64,000 bases of DNA. Origin: Desulfopila aestuarii DSM 18488. GTDB taxonomy: Bacteria > Desulfobacterota > Desulfobulbia > Desulfobulbales > Desulfocapsaceae. The notes beneath the pieces are model-generated. The model made no database searches. It saw only the letters and a program-made list of their open reading frames with translations, and was not told the DNA's origin. This document shows, in pieces, positions 1-9,305 of this stretch (positions are counted from its first letter, which is position 1; each line of letters begins with the position of its first letter). The position numbers and the translations under genes were made by a program. The DNA is taken from contig NZ_FRFE01000002.1 in NCBI RefSeq assembly GCF_900143695.1, positions 310,001-374,000 of the forward strand, written 5' to 3'.

Positions 1-786
1 ACCACCGACGAGCTGTATGATCATGTCGGCGGTATTTTCAGCTTGTTCTTCCAGGTGGATTTTGCCTAAGCCTTCCGAAGCAAGCGCTGGCGTACCAATG
101 TACCCCTGACTTGCCCCCATTTCCCTGAAGGTCGTATGCCCATTTTTCAATCCCTCTTTGACATCGATACGAACAGCAGGTAACTCCTCAGGATTGTGTT
201 TGATCAGATGCGGGTACCTGTATTTGATATAGGATGTCTCCCTCATATCGGCGTGTATTTCGGTCTTCATCGGTACACCCAGTTTTTCACCATGGGTGAC
301 TTCCCGCATCACTTTCCCGGAATAGACAATCCTGCCGGCAGTTTCAATAATTTTTACCCCGAAACGATTCTCGACAGTCTCAATTGCCTCAAGGATAGCT
401 TTAAGGTGAACCGGGTCGAGATGGTGATTGACGATAGCAATATATTGAAAACCGCTCTCCGCCAATCCAGAACAGAAGTCGACAAGAAGGTTATACAGGG
501 TTTCCCCCCGCAGTGAGATGGTTCCTGGAAAATCTGCTGTAATTGACGAACAGCCAAGCGGGATGGAAGGAGCCAGGATCGCCTGCAGCGTCGAATCCTT
601 CTTGTGAACCACCTCTGCGGTCAATTGAGCAATATCCTCAGCACCAAATATATCGGTGCCCAAGGGCAGATGAGGACCGTGCTCTTCAATTGGGCTGAGA
701 GGAGCCAAAACAAATGAACGTTCTTTATCCAGGGCTTCAACCTCAACCCAGCTCATCTCAGTTAATCGTTTGACATGATATGACAT
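1..786 (-). CDS. Creatininase-family amidohydrolase (partial, C-terminus outside window)
   Basis: From the ATG at 786 the frame is open for 262 codons to the window edge, so the protein is incomplete. Residues 31-45 (SPIEEHGPHLPLGTD) are the hallmark of the creatininase/MftE family and supply Glu, His and Asp metal ligands. A HH pair near residue 121 and an IHADMRETS segment near residue 178 match the other conserved ligand positions. Family members are metal-dependent hydrolases of amide or formamide bonds (creatinine, formylamino-pyrimidines, mycofactocin precursor). The substrate cannot be told here, and no mycofactocin genes are visible. It diverges from the etf operon, sharing a 460-bp intergenic region. 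The family call is firm; the function is open. Confidence 0.85.
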   Translation of the reverse strand, partial: MSYHVKRLTEMSWVEVEALDKERSFVLAPLSPIEEHGPHLPLGTDIFGAEDIAQLTAEVVHKKDSTLQAILAPSIPLGCSSITADFPGTISLRGETLYNLLVDFCSGLAESGFQYIAIVNHHLDPVHLKAILEAIETVENRFGVKIIETAGRIVYSGKVMREVTHGEKLGVPMKTEIHADMRETSYIKYRYPHLIKHNPEELPAVRIDVKEGLKNGHTTFREMGASQGYIGTPALASEGLGKIHLEEQAENTADMIIQLVGG

Positions 787-1016
787 AGTCTCGTGGCCTT
801 TCAGCAAAGGGGTATTTTTGGCTTGCTGGTGCTGTCATCCTTCAGCCAACATTTCCTATACAGTGCCCTCTTCCAAGCATTCGAAAATACAAAAGGATAG
901 AAAATACCACATGATTGTCAAGATTTATCCCTGTTTTGCTTTTTGTAATGCACGAATCTCTGTATCACCATGAGAAATACGAAATGGAAAATGCTCTCCA
1001 CTCGTTTCCCTTTTAC

Positions 1017-1046
1017 TTGACATTTGCATAAACCAGCCTTTATCAT
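1017..1046 (+). promoter_or_regulatory. Sigma-70-type promoter ahead of etfB
   Basis: TTGACA at 1017-1022 is followed after 18 bp by TATCAT at 1041-1046, a near-consensus pair. A GCTACATTA motif at 1050-1058 falls at the expected transcription start, and the same motif recurs as an inverted repeat ahead of the next transcription unit (3023-3067). This predicts a 5' leader of about 195 nt before the etfB start codon. The box matches are seen directly; promoter activity is inferred. Confidence 0.5.
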
Positions 1047-1084
1047 GTGGCTACATTACAGCTTTATTGTAAATACATTGAAGC

Positions 1085-1100
1085 TGCAATGTATATTGCA
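1085..1100. promoter_or_regulatory. Perfect inverted repeat, candidate operator in etf leader
   Basis: TGCAAT-GTAT-ATTGCA is a perfect 6-bp dyad with a 4-bp spacer, about 40 bp downstream of the predicted promoter -10 box. A looser dyad (TTACA, 7 bp, TGTAA) lies at 1056-1072. The position fits a repressor that blocks elongation or initiation. TTGCAAT-like sequences recur ahead of the LarA operon. The GntR protein encoded at 8490-9194 is a natural candidate to bind here, which is inference. Confidence 0.4.
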
Positions 1101-1249
1101 CTGCCCTCTTCCATTTTTTGCAAAAGATGTAAAAGAAGCTGCCGCTAAGGAGGGCGTGTCGCCCAACACAAGTATTTGCGAATCGTTTGTGAGGTTGTAA
1201 GCAAACCAAGGAACGGCAGGTGCTGTTCGCAAGCAACTGGAGGTCAAAA

Positions 1250-2023
1250 ATGAAAATTCTGGTGTGCATAAAGCAGGTTCCGGATATGGAGTCGAGATTC
1301 AAAGTCGCAGAAAGCGGCACATGGTACGATACCACGGATCTTGCCTGGCGGATGAACGAGTATGACGAATATGCAGTTGAACAGGCAGTTCGTCTATGCG
1401 AACAGGAAAAGGATTCCGACTTGACCGTCTTGTCCATAGGCCCTGACAAAGTCAAGGAGACAATGAAAAAGGCTTTAGCCATGGGCTGCAGCCGTGGAGT
1501 TCATATTGTCGACCATGAAGCATATAGCCGACAACCGTACCAGAAAGCAGCAGTCATTGCGGAATATGCCAGGGATAAAGGATTTCATATCATCTTTACC
1601 GGAATGCAGTCTCAAGATCAGGCCAGTGCCCAGGTTGGTATTCTCGTGGCCGAGATGCTGGGGATCCCCTGTGTGTCAACCATTGTCGATTTTGCCTATA
1701 GCGATGGCAAAATCGAAGCAAAACGTGAGCTGGAAGGTGGGATGAAGGCACGGGTTACAACCACGACACCAGCTGTTATCAGCTGTCAGCTCGGCCTTAA
1801 CACTCCTCGTTATCCAACGTTGCCAAACATCATGAAGGCCAAGAAAAAAGAGTTGCTGGCCGTTTCTTTTGAGGAGCTTCTCAAAGTCGATCCACTTCAG
1901 GAAACCATTGAAATGTACATTCCAGAAAAGAAAGGTGGTGGAATGATTCTCGAAGGTGAAGCCGGTGAACTCGCAAACAGGTTGATTACGATTCTGCAGG
2001 AAAAAACAGCTGTTCTGAAATAG
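1250..2023 (+). CDS. etfB: Electron transfer flavoprotein, beta subunit
   Basis: The protein of 257 residues is the normal EtfB length. It opens with MKILVCIKQVPD and has the ETF adenine-nucleotide-binding fold, including the EYDEYAVEQAVRL segment, the TGMQSQDQASAQVG loop and the typical C-terminal KKKELLAV region. The ATG at 1250 follows a CTGGAGG ribosome site at 1236-1242; an ATG 30 bp upstream in frame lacks one. With EtfA it forms the soluble heterodimer that takes electrons from acyl-CoA dehydrogenases, here presumably the enzyme at 6586-8337. It is first in the operon and 9 bp from etfA. Confidence 0.95.
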   Translation: MKILVCIKQVPDMESRFKVAESGTWYDTTDLAWRMNEYDEYAVEQAVRLCEQEKDSDLTVLSIGPDKVKETMKKALAMGCSRGVHIVDHEAYSRQPYQKAAVIAEYARDKGFHIIFTGMQSQDQASAQVGILVAEMLGIPCVSTIVDFAYSDGKIEAKRELEGGMKARVTTTTPAVISCQLGLNTPRYPTLPNIMKAKKKELLAVSFEELLKVDPLQETIEMYIPEKKGGGMILEGEAGELANRLITILQEKTAVLK

Positions 2024-2032
2024 GAGGAAATC

Positions 2033-2953
2033 ATGAAAACACTTCTGGTGGCAGAATACCGTGATGGAAAGGTGCTTGGCAGCAGCAACGAACTCATCGG
2101 CTTTTCCAATATACTCGGTGGAGAGAATGTAATGGTTCTTATCGGCAACGAGAACACTCTTCCCGAGTATGGCGGTAAACTGTATCTGGCAGATGCGACT
2201 GTCTGTGGTGAATGTAATCCGGATGCGCACAAAAAGGTGATATTGGAAGTGGTTGCCAGAGAGCAACCCGATATGATTGTTTTCAGTCATTCGTCGTATG
2301 GCTGGGATATGGCTCCCAGGATTGCTTGTGCTTTGCAGGCTGCCCAGATATCGGAGGTAGTAGCAGTGGCTGAAAACGATATGGTGGTACCTGTCTGCAA
2401 TGCAAAATTGCGACGGAAGGTTACATCTAAAACCGCTATTACCGTCGTAACCATTCAGGCAGGTGCATTTTCTGCATCGGATTCGTCAGCAACCTCTCCA
2501 ATGGCAATTGAAAAAATTGAAGTTGCGGATACTGGACGTTTTCGTTTTGAAGGATATGAGGCTGCAGATAAAGGTGCGGTGGATCTGACCAAGGCCGAGG
2601 TTATCGTCAGCGCCGGGAGGGGGATAGGAAAAGCTGACAATGTGCAGCTCGTGGAAGATCTCGCAAAAGCCCTGGGAGGTGAGTACGGGGCTTCCCGACC
2701 GGTGGTGGATATGGAGTGGATGGCACATGAACGCCAGGTTGGAACCACAGGACAGACTGTTGCCCCGAAGTTGTATGTTGCCTGCGGTATTTCAGGTGCG
2801 ATTCAGCATCTTGCCGGGATGAAAAAATCCGATTTCGTCATAGCAATTAATACCGATCGTGATGCACCTATTGGTGAATTGGCAGATGTGCTGGTTGTAG
2901 CAGACCTACTGCAGTTTCTGCCAGTACTTACGGAAAAGCTTCAGGCAATCTGA
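2033..2953 (+). CDS. etfA: Electron transfer flavoprotein, alpha subunit
   Basis: The 306-residue protein has the EtfA layout: an N-terminal domain, then the FAD-binding C-terminal domain with VSAGRGIGKADN (about residues 197-208), GTTGQTVAPKLYVACGIS, and the signature AINTDRDAPI near residue 280. It carries the FAD that receives electrons from dehydrogenases and passes them to an ETF:quinone oxidoreductase or similar partner not encoded here. The start follows TAGGAGGAAATC, where TAG is the etfB stop codon, so the pair is cotranscribed. A 242-bp gap with dyad symmetry separates it from the next gene. Confidence 0.95.
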   Translation: MKTLLVAEYRDGKVLGSSNELIGFSNILGGENVMVLIGNENTLPEYGGKLYLADATVCGECNPDAHKKVILEVVAREQPDMIVFSHSSYGWDMAPRIACALQAAQISEVVAVAENDMVVPVCNAKLRRKVTSKTAITVVTIQAGAFSASDSSATSPMAIEKIEVADTGRFRFEGYEAADKGAVDLTKAEVIVSAGRGIGKADNVQLVEDLAKALGGEYGASRPVVDMEWMAHERQVGTTGQTVAPKLYVACGISGAIQHLAGMKKSDFVIAINTDRDAPIGELADVLVVADLLQFLPVLTEKLQAI

Positions 2954-3022
2954 TTGGGTTGTATGATTTATGATGAGACGGTTGTAATACACGAATACTT
3001 TTCCCTTGACTGCATTATAGCC

Positions 3023-3067
3023 ATAATGTAGCTTGGCTATAAGTAAGCTATATAAAAGCTACATTAT
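3023..3067. promoter_or_regulatory. 11-bp inverted repeat, candidate operator
   Basis: ATAATGTAGCT (3023-3033) and AGCTACATTAT (3057-3067) form a perfect 11-bp inverted repeat with a 23-bp spacer. A TTGACT box at 3006-3011 lies just before it, and the arms cover the expected -10 region. The arm core GCTACATTA is the motif found at the start of the etf transcript (1050-1058). This suggests that one regulator controls etfBA and the downstream beta-oxidation genes together. Confidence 0.45.
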
Positions 3068-3195
3068 ATCCATTAGTGGTCAGCAAATATGGACGACCAA
3101 ATGTACCTTTTATAAACATACTTCCTGTGGCCATATTCATTACATCGACTTGATCAGAAAACACAAACGGCACCAGAAATCAAAGGAGATGCTCC

Positions 3196-5223
3196 ATGTC
3201 AGAGACCAAAGAACTCTATTCCTCATTTGTCAATCCGTTCCTCATTGAATCGAATCGACCAATGCCTGATGAGATGGCGGTGATCGGTGCAGGAAATATC
3301 GGCCCTGATATCGCGTATTATATGCGAACCGGCGCGCCGGAAAAAAAATTATATCTGGTTGACGTGGTTGAAGAACCATTAAAAAAGGCAGAAGAACGAT
3401 TTAAGGGATACGCCCAGAAGGCCCTCTCCAGAAAAATCCTCTCCCAGGAGCAGGTTGATCAGGTTCTCGGCAACATTGTCTACACAACCGATTATAGTCA
3501 AATCAAAAACTGTAAACTGGTTATCGAGGCTGCGACCGAAGACCTGAATATCAAAAAGAAGATCTTTGCCCAGCTTGAAGAAATTGTCAGCGAAGACGCT
3601 GTGTTGACATCTAATACCAGCTCTATCCCGGCTGACCAGATATTCACTGGGATGAAACATCCTGAACGGAGCACCGTTACGCACTTTTTCGCTCCTGCCT
3701 GGAGAAGCATGGCGGTTGAGGTGGTTCGATGGGATACCCTGGATCCTGAGGTATTGAATTTCTTGATCTGGTTTTTCGCGAATACCGGCAAAGCGCCTGT
3801 TGTGACCAAAAATGTGTTCTCGTTCCTTTTAAACAGAATCTTTGAAAACTGGACCAACGAAGCCGCAGTATTGCTCGACAAAGCAACGACCTTTGAAGTC
3901 GATGATGTCGCTGAGGAGTTTGTCGGTGCCGGGCCGTTTTTTGTCCTTGAAATGGCCGGTGGTAACCCTCTCACCTATGAATCGCAATTGAGGAGAATGG
4001 CTGAGCGAAAATGCTACGAGCCACCAAAAATTTTCAATTCTGTAAAAAGCTGGAACCTGAAAAAACGTGGCGAAAAGGTAGAAATGCCTGATGCGCATCG
4101 CAGTTGGATACGCGATCGCCTTATCGGCCTGGTCTTCTCTCAATGTTTTGATATCGCCGACCGGAATATTGGCACACGGTCTGACCTCAACTTTGGCAGT
4201 TTAATCGCCTTGGGTTTCAAGAAGGGTGTATTCGACACCATGGCGGATATGGGAGCTGAAGAGGTCAAACGAATCGCAGATGCGTTTGTTGCGGAAAGAC
4301 CTGGTTATCCTGTACCCACCAAACCAATTGACGAATACCTTGATTTTTCAAGGGACATTCTTGTCGACGACAAAAACGGTGTGCGGATTATCACAATCAG
4401 AAGACCTCAAGCAGCAAACGCTTTAGGATGGGGAACTGCCCCGGAAATTCTGGCGGAACTGAAAAAAGGTGCGGCCGATCCGAATGTTAAGGGATTCATA
4501 CTTACCGGTTATGGTCAAAAAGCGTTCTGCGCCGGAGCTGATATAAGTGGCTTTGTAGACGCGTTTGACAATAAAGAAGCGGGAGTCGGACTGGCAAAAG
4601 GTAATTCCGAAATGTTGCATTACATGGACCAGATGACGAAACCTATTGTAGCCGCCGTCAATGGGTTGGCGATGGGTGGTGGCGTTGAGACGATGCTCCG
4701 TTGTCATAGTGTTGTAGCAAACAAAAAAGCATTTTTCAGATTGCCTGAAATTACGCTCGGGATACTTCCTGGCATGGGTGGCTGTGTTATCCCTTACAGA
4801 AAATGGCCGCACGCTGCAGAAACTTTCCATGAAATGATTGGCAAGGGAAAAGTCATGAAGTCTGCTGAAGCCAGGGAAATTGGCATCATTAACCATCTGG
4901 TTGATAGTTATTCAGAGATGATTGATGTGGCAATGCAGGAAGTTGAGCGTTTACAGGGCAATATCCCACGAATCAGTGACGCTCCTGTCGACATTCCTGA
5001 ATTCGTTGTCCCTGATCAACCTGCAGCAATCAATGGTGATCCATTAAGTAAGGAAGTACTTACAGTTATCGCTGACGTCATTAACCGAGGCGCCAAAACA
5101 GAAGGCTTGTACAACGCTCTTGAGATTAACTACGACCGTTCTGGCGATACCCATTGCCTTGAGGATTCCAAAGAAGGCGTTATGGCTTTCCTGCAAAAGC
5201 GAAAACCGAACTTTAAGAAATAG
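3196..5223 (+). CDS. 3-hydroxyacyl-CoA dehydrogenase / enoyl-CoA hydratase fusion
   Basis: This 675-residue bifunctional enzyme carries out hydration and NAD-dependent oxidation in beta-oxidation. The N-terminal half is the dehydrogenase: a Rossmann nucleotide site (VIGAGNIGPDIA, residues 29-40) and the catalytic histidine in VTHFFAP (about 162), with the partner Glu in VEVV. The C-terminal half, from about residue 395, is a crotonase fold with AFCAGADIS, NGLAMGGGVE, and FRLPEITLGILPGMGG, so both catalytic glutamates of hydratases are present. The order (dehydrogenase first) is the reverse of FadB and resembles fusions in archaea and Desulfobacterota. The start follows AAAGGAGATGCTCC. It lies 99 bp ahead of the thiolase. 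Confidence 0.93.
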   Translation: MSETKELYSSFVNPFLIESNRPMPDEMAVIGAGNIGPDIAYYMRTGAPEKKLYLVDVVEEPLKKAEERFKGYAQKALSRKILSQEQVDQVLGNIVYTTDYSQIKNCKLVIEAATEDLNIKKKIFAQLEEIVSEDAVLTSNTSSIPADQIFTGMKHPERSTVTHFFAPAWRSMAVEVVRWDTLDPEVLNFLIWFFANTGKAPVVTKNVFSFLLNRIFENWTNEAAVLLDKATTFEVDDVAEEFVGAGPFFVLEMAGGNPLTYESQLRRMAERKCYEPPKIFNSVKSWNLKKRGEKVEMPDAHRSWIRDRLIGLVFSQCFDIADRNIGTRSDLNFGSLIALGFKKGVFDTMADMGAEEVKRIADAFVAERPGYPVPTKPIDEYLDFSRDILVDDKNGVRIITIRRPQAANALGWGTAPEILAELKKGAADPNVKGFILTGYGQKAFCAGADISGFVDAFDNKEAGVGLAKGNSEMLHYMDQMTKPIVAAVNGLAMGGGVETMLRCHSVVANKKAFFRLPEITLGILPGMGGCVIPYRKWPHAAETFHEMIGKGKVMKSAEAREIGIINHLVDSYSEMIDVAMQEVERLQGNIPRISDAPVDIPEFVVPDQPAAINGDPLSKEVLTVIADVINRGAKTEGLYNALEINYDRSGDTHCLEDSKEGVMAFLQKRKPNFKK

Positions 5224-5322
5224 CTGAATCGCCAACGAACGTATCCGCATTGAAAGCCGCCCCTGTTGTGTAGGGCCGACAATAGAGCGAGAAGATAAAT
5301 TTACTACAAGAGGTTTGTCATC

Positions 5323-6513
5323 ATGATGTTTACCAAAGCCTATATTCCCTACGGTGGTTACTATTGCAGCCCTTTTGCCAAATGGCAGGGAAGTTTGTCA
5401 AATGAAAATTCGATTGTTTTGGGTGCTGCAACCGCAAAACGCTGGATTGAGTCCAAAGGTTGGGAAACGCCTGTCTTTGACTATACCTACCACGGCATTA
5501 CAGTCGTGCAAAAATCATGTTTTTATGGCAGCACCTGGGCAAATGCAATGATGGATCACCAGGTACCCGGGATGACAATTATCCAGGCTTGCTCGACTTC
5601 AACAACCTGTATTCACGCGGCAGCTCTTGCGGTTGAAACCGGCACCCAAACCACACCCTTTTGTTTCCTGGCTGACCGGATGTCAAATGCGCCTCATCTC
5701 ATCTGGCCAAATCCCAAAGGTCCAGGCGGCGAGGTGATCGCTGAAAACTGGAATATGGACAACATCAACGCGGATCCATCAACCGGCCAGGGAATGCTCA
5801 ATACTGCAGAAAATGTTGCTAAACTGGTCAATGCCACCCGCGAGGAAACCGATGACCTTGCCGTCATGCGATATGAGCAGTATCTCGATGCATTGAAAGA
5901 CGATCGGGCTTTCCAGAAGCGATACATGTTCCCGGTTGAAGTGAAAATCAACCGCAAAAAAACTATCACACTTGACGCCGATGAAGGTGTAACTCCGGTA
6001 ACAAAGGACGGCATTGCCCACCTCAAACCTGTCATGCCTGGTGGAATTCATACCTTTGCCAGTCAAACCCATCCGGCTGATGGTAATGCAGGAATTATCG
6101 TCACTACCAAGGAACGGGCAGCAAACTTGAGCAGTGATCGGTATAGAACGATCCAGATCATCTCCTACGGTTTTGCCAGAGAAGGAAAAGCGCTTATGCC
6201 CGCCGCTCCGGTTCCAGCTGCGCAGATGGCTCTTGACCGTGCCGGGATAACCATCAAAGACGTAAAGGTCATTAAAACCCACAACCCCTTTGCGGCCAAT
6301 GATCTCTACTTTGCGAAAAAATTCGGTATTGATCTCAGGACAATGGACAATTACGGATGTTCAATGATTTTCGGCCATCCGCAAGCCCCCACCGTAGCCA
6401 GACTTGTTATAGAAGGCATTGAGGAGGCGATTATTCGTGGAGGCGGTTATGTGCTCATTGCCGGTTGTGCCGCAGGTGACACCGGTGCAGCGTTGGTCTT
6501 ACGTGTTGATTAA
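5323..6513 (+). CDS. Thiolase-family acyl-CoA acetyltransferase (SCP2-like)
   Basis: The 396-residue protein has thiolase catalytic residues in divergent settings: the nucleophile Cys90 in QACSTSTTC, His352 in FGHPQAP, and Cys382 in IAGCAAGDTG. The HNPFAAND segment is closer to SCP2-type thiolases than to the NEAFA of FadA. It would cleave a 3-ketoacyl-CoA with CoA, completing the spiral begun by its neighbours. Two consecutive ATG codons (5323, 5326) follow AAGAGG. The divergence may reflect a branched, cyclic or otherwise unusual acyl chain, which the sequence does not settle. Confidence 0.85.
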   Translation: MMFTKAYIPYGGYYCSPFAKWQGSLSNENSIVLGAATAKRWIESKGWETPVFDYTYHGITVVQKSCFYGSTWANAMMDHQVPGMTIIQACSTSTTCIHAAALAVETGTQTTPFCFLADRMSNAPHLIWPNPKGPGGEVIAENWNMDNINADPSTGQGMLNTAENVAKLVNATREETDDLAVMRYEQYLDALKDDRAFQKRYMFPVEVKINRKKTITLDADEGVTPVTKDGIAHLKPVMPGGIHTFASQTHPADGNAGIIVTTKERAANLSSDRYRTIQIISYGFAREGKALMPAAPVPAAQMALDRAGITIKDVKVIKTHNPFAANDLYFAKKFGIDLRTMDNYGCSMIFGHPQAPTVARLVIEGIEEAIIRGGGYVLIAGCAAGDTGAALVLRVD

Positions 6514-6585
6514 ACATGCCTAAGTACCATGATCAATGCCTCGCGCTTGCAAGATCATACTCCTGCAAGCGCAAAAGGAGCAATT

Positions 6586-8337
6586 ATGACACAACTACCA
6601 AAAGGTGGCGGTTATCTTCTCGGCAGCACCGATCCGAAAAATATATTTACTCCCGAGGATTTTAATGACGAACATCGAATGATTGCTGAAACCCTCTCCC
6701 GTTTTCTTGAGGAAAGAATATTTCCGAGAATGGAGGAGATGGACGCCAAGCAAGAAGGTCTGATGCGAGAGTTCCTTGTGGAAGCTGGAGAACTTGGTCT
6801 CTTAGGAGCTGACATACCCGAGGAGTATGGCGGTTCGGAAATTGATGAAATATTTTCGACGATTATAGCAGAAAAACTTGGTGCAACAGGTGCATTTGCT
6901 ATTGGTCATGGTGGCCATTGCGGTATCGGCAACTTACCCATTGTCTATTTTGGCAATGAAGATCAAAAAAGTCGGTACCTGCCCAACATAGCAACAGCCG
7001 AGAAAATATCGGCGTACGCCCTGACCGAACCTGGATCCGGCTCAGACGCCCTGTCTGCCAAAACGAAGGCTGTATTAAGCCCAGATGGAAAGCACTATAT
7101 TTTAAACGGTGATAAAACCTTTATCTCCAATGCCGGTATCGCTGATATGTTCATTGTCTATGCAAAAATAGATGGTGAGAAGTTCAGCGCTTTTATCGTT
7201 GACGCTCATACTGATGGCCTGACCACGGGGGCGGAAGAGAAAAAAATGGGCCTTAAGGGTTCATCGACCCGCAGTGTCTTTTTCGACAATGTAAAAGTAC
7301 CGGTTGAAAATTTACTGTACAAACCTGGGAAAGGACATGTCGTAGCCTTCAACATATTGAACATCGGCAGACACAAGGCCGCTGCCAACTCGGTTGGTGC
7401 GGCTAAATATGCCCTGGATCTTTCTGCCACCTATGCCAACGAGCGAAAACAATTCAAGGTGCCAATCGCCCAGTTCGGGATGATCAAGGAAAAGCTGGCA
7501 GAAATGGCCACGCGCATTTATGCGGCAGAGAGTACTGTCTATCGAACTGGCGGCCTGCTGACAGAGATGATCAACACTCTCGACCCGAGCGGTCCCGATG
7601 GCTATAAAGTCATTGCCGAGGGTATTGAGGAATATGCCGTCGAATGTTCACTTGAAAAGGTGTTTGCCACAGAGATGGAGGCGTTTGTTGTTGATGAGGG
7701 GGTACAGATCCATGGTGGGTATGGCTACATTGCCGAGTATCCCATTGAAAGATTATATCGTGATGCCAGGATACGAAGAATCTTTGAAGGTACCAATGAG
7801 ATCAACAGGATAATTATTCCCACGACGTTGTTCAGGCGCGCCGCCAGGGGTGGATTCCCACTCAAGGATGCCATGAAAGAATTGAAAGTGTATCTCAACG
7901 GCGAAACGGTAGCCCGCGAAAATCCCGGTGATGTTGTTCAAGCAATCAAGGATGTTTTTTTATTCGTTATGGGTGTGTCGTATGAACGATATGGCGATGA
8001 AATCCTGAAGCAGCAGGAAATTCTTGGTCGACTGGCAGATCTTGCCATTCAAGCCTACACTACCGAAAGTACCTGGCTTCGAACCCAGAAGACTGCGGCA
8101 GCCAATGGCCAGAATGCAAAGCTCAAGACCAACATGGCCACAGCATTTATCTATACGACAGTGGAGAAAACTTCACTGGCAGCCCGGGAAATAATCGCAA
8201 CTCTGGTAACAGGGAGCGAATTGGTGAATATGCAAAGCGATCTGAACAAGCTGCTCAACTACACACCAATTGATATCATTTCGTTACGACAAAAAATTGC
8301 TGGCGCAATCTCTGCAGCCGGCAAGTATGTTTCCTGA
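6586..8337 (+). CDS. Acyl-CoA dehydrogenase, long form
   Basis: Starting at ATG 6586, just after AAAAGGAG, the protein is 583 residues, longer than the roughly 380 of short- and medium-chain enzymes and like the VLCAD/ACAD9 class with an extra C-terminal helical domain. FAD- and substrate-binding motifs are clear: YALTEPGSGSDA, the GDKTFISNAG segment, NERKQFKVPI, and VQIHGGYGY. The catalytic base is the Glu of IFEGTNEINR. An upstream in-frame ATG at 6529 lacks a ribosome site. It is the last gene of the cassette and feeds electrons to EtfAB. Chain-length preference is not resolved. Confidence 0.92.
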   Translation: MTQLPKGGGYLLGSTDPKNIFTPEDFNDEHRMIAETLSRFLEERIFPRMEEMDAKQEGLMREFLVEAGELGLLGADIPEEYGGSEIDEIFSTIIAEKLGATGAFAIGHGGHCGIGNLPIVYFGNEDQKSRYLPNIATAEKISAYALTEPGSGSDALSAKTKAVLSPDGKHYILNGDKTFISNAGIADMFIVYAKIDGEKFSAFIVDAHTDGLTTGAEEKKMGLKGSSTRSVFFDNVKVPVENLLYKPGKGHVVAFNILNIGRHKAAANSVGAAKYALDLSATYANERKQFKVPIAQFGMIKEKLAEMATRIYAAESTVYRTGGLLTEMINTLDPSGPDGYKVIAEGIEEYAVECSLEKVFATEMEAFVVDEGVQIHGGYGYIAEYPIERLYRDARIRRIFEGTNEINRIIIPTTLFRRAARGGFPLKDAMKELKVYLNGETVARENPGDVVQAIKDVFLFVMGVSYERYGDEILKQQEILGRLADLAIQAYTTESTWLRTQKTAAANGQNAKLKTNMATAFIYTTVEKTSLAAREIIATLVTGSELVNMQSDLNKLLNYTPIDIISLRQKIAGAISAAGKYVS

Positions 8338-8374
8338 CAATAGTGATGACGAACTGGCAGATCTATTTACGATA

Positions 8375-8409
8375 AGCACTTGGCTCTCACTTGAGCTAAG
8401 TGCTTTTTT
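8375..8409 (+). terminator. Rho-independent terminator of the beta-oxidation operon
   Basis: AGCACTTGGCTC (8375-8386) pairs with GAGCTAAGTGCT (8393-8404) over 12 positions with a single G-U pair. The loop is 6 nt and a run of T follows directly. It sits 38 bp after the acyl-CoA dehydrogenase stop codon and 80 bp before the end of the convergent GntR gene. Confidence 0.85.
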
Positions 8410-8489
8410 GGTGAGCTATGGGATATGGTCTATTGTTCTCGGCGATATGCTCTCATATCAAAATGTTGCAGCGACAACTGGTTCAAACG

Positions 8490-9194
8490 CTAGACACCAT
8501 GTTGGATACAGATTTCCAGAACAGTACCGATATGATCCTCCATGGCCTGTCGCGCCCGGATTGGATCGTGGTTGACGATTGCCTCGAAAATCTCCTCGTG
8601 CTGTGCATCTATCAATTGGTCGATATGGAGTGATTCCAGAAGATTTGTGTACGAGTAGGACATTGCGTAGTTCTGGACCTCGTAAAAACTCTTCATGAGG
8701 TGGATCTGCACCACGTTCTTGCTGGCGTAGGCGATATTCATGTGAAAGCTGATATCGGTATTGATGCTGATCTCATGTTCGACCCGTTCTTTTTTCATCC
8801 GTTCAAGAACAGCCTTCAGCAATCGGATATCTTCGTCAGTCGCTCTTTTTGCAGCCAGTTCTGCGCTCTTCGCCTCCAGGGCCATACGAATTTCCTGGAT
8901 ATCAGCTATACTGTAAACCTCACAGTTAAGGGCCTGAAGCAGAGGCTTTTTGTCGAGCCCCTGTTCCCGGTCGAGAACAAACACCCCAACTCCACGACGA
9001 CTTTCAACGAGCCCCTGACTGATCAGTCGCTGAACAGCGGTACGAATGGTCGGTCGTCCCACTTTGAAGAGTTGAGACAGGTCACGTTCTGAGAGTAAGC
9101 GCCCTCCCGCTTCAATCTCCCCGCGGTAAATCATATCGCGAAGTTGTTCATAAACCTGATCGGCAACGTTACGGTGTTTTACCGGCTTGATCAT
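8490..9194 (-). CDS. GntR/FCD-family transcriptional regulator
   Basis: This 234-residue FadR-subfamily regulator has an N-terminal winged helix (QVYEQLRDMIYRGEIEAGG, LSERDLSQLFKVGRPTIRTA, then a VESRRGVGVFV wing) and a C-terminal all-helical FCD ligand domain with the usual Asp/His metal-site region (DISFHMNIA). The start at 9194 is chosen because AGGAGA stands 7 nt ahead of it; an ATG 18 bp upstream has no such site. It is convergent with the beta-oxidation operon and divergent from the LarA operon, so it may control either or both. FCD regulators usually sense acyl-CoA or organic acids; the ligand is unknown. Confidence 0.9.
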   Translation of the reverse strand: MIKPVKHRNVADQVYEQLRDMIYRGEIEAGGRLLSERDLSQLFKVGRPTIRTAVQRLISQGLVESRRGVGVFVLDREQGLDKKPLLQALNCEVYSIADIQEIRMALEAKSAELAAKRATDEDIRLLKAVLERMKKERVEHEISINTDISFHMNIAYASKNVVQIHLMKSFYEVQNYAMSYSYTNLLESLHIDQLIDAQHEEIFEAIVNHDPIRARQAMEDHIGTVLEICIQHGV

Positions 9195-9305
9195 CGAATC
9201 ATCTCCTGGCATGCAACACTGCTAATTAACGTTTTTTTCGCTCGTGACTCAGGTGGTATTACCACATAACCGCAAGAGTTGCAATGCTTTGCAATATACT
9301 GAGGA

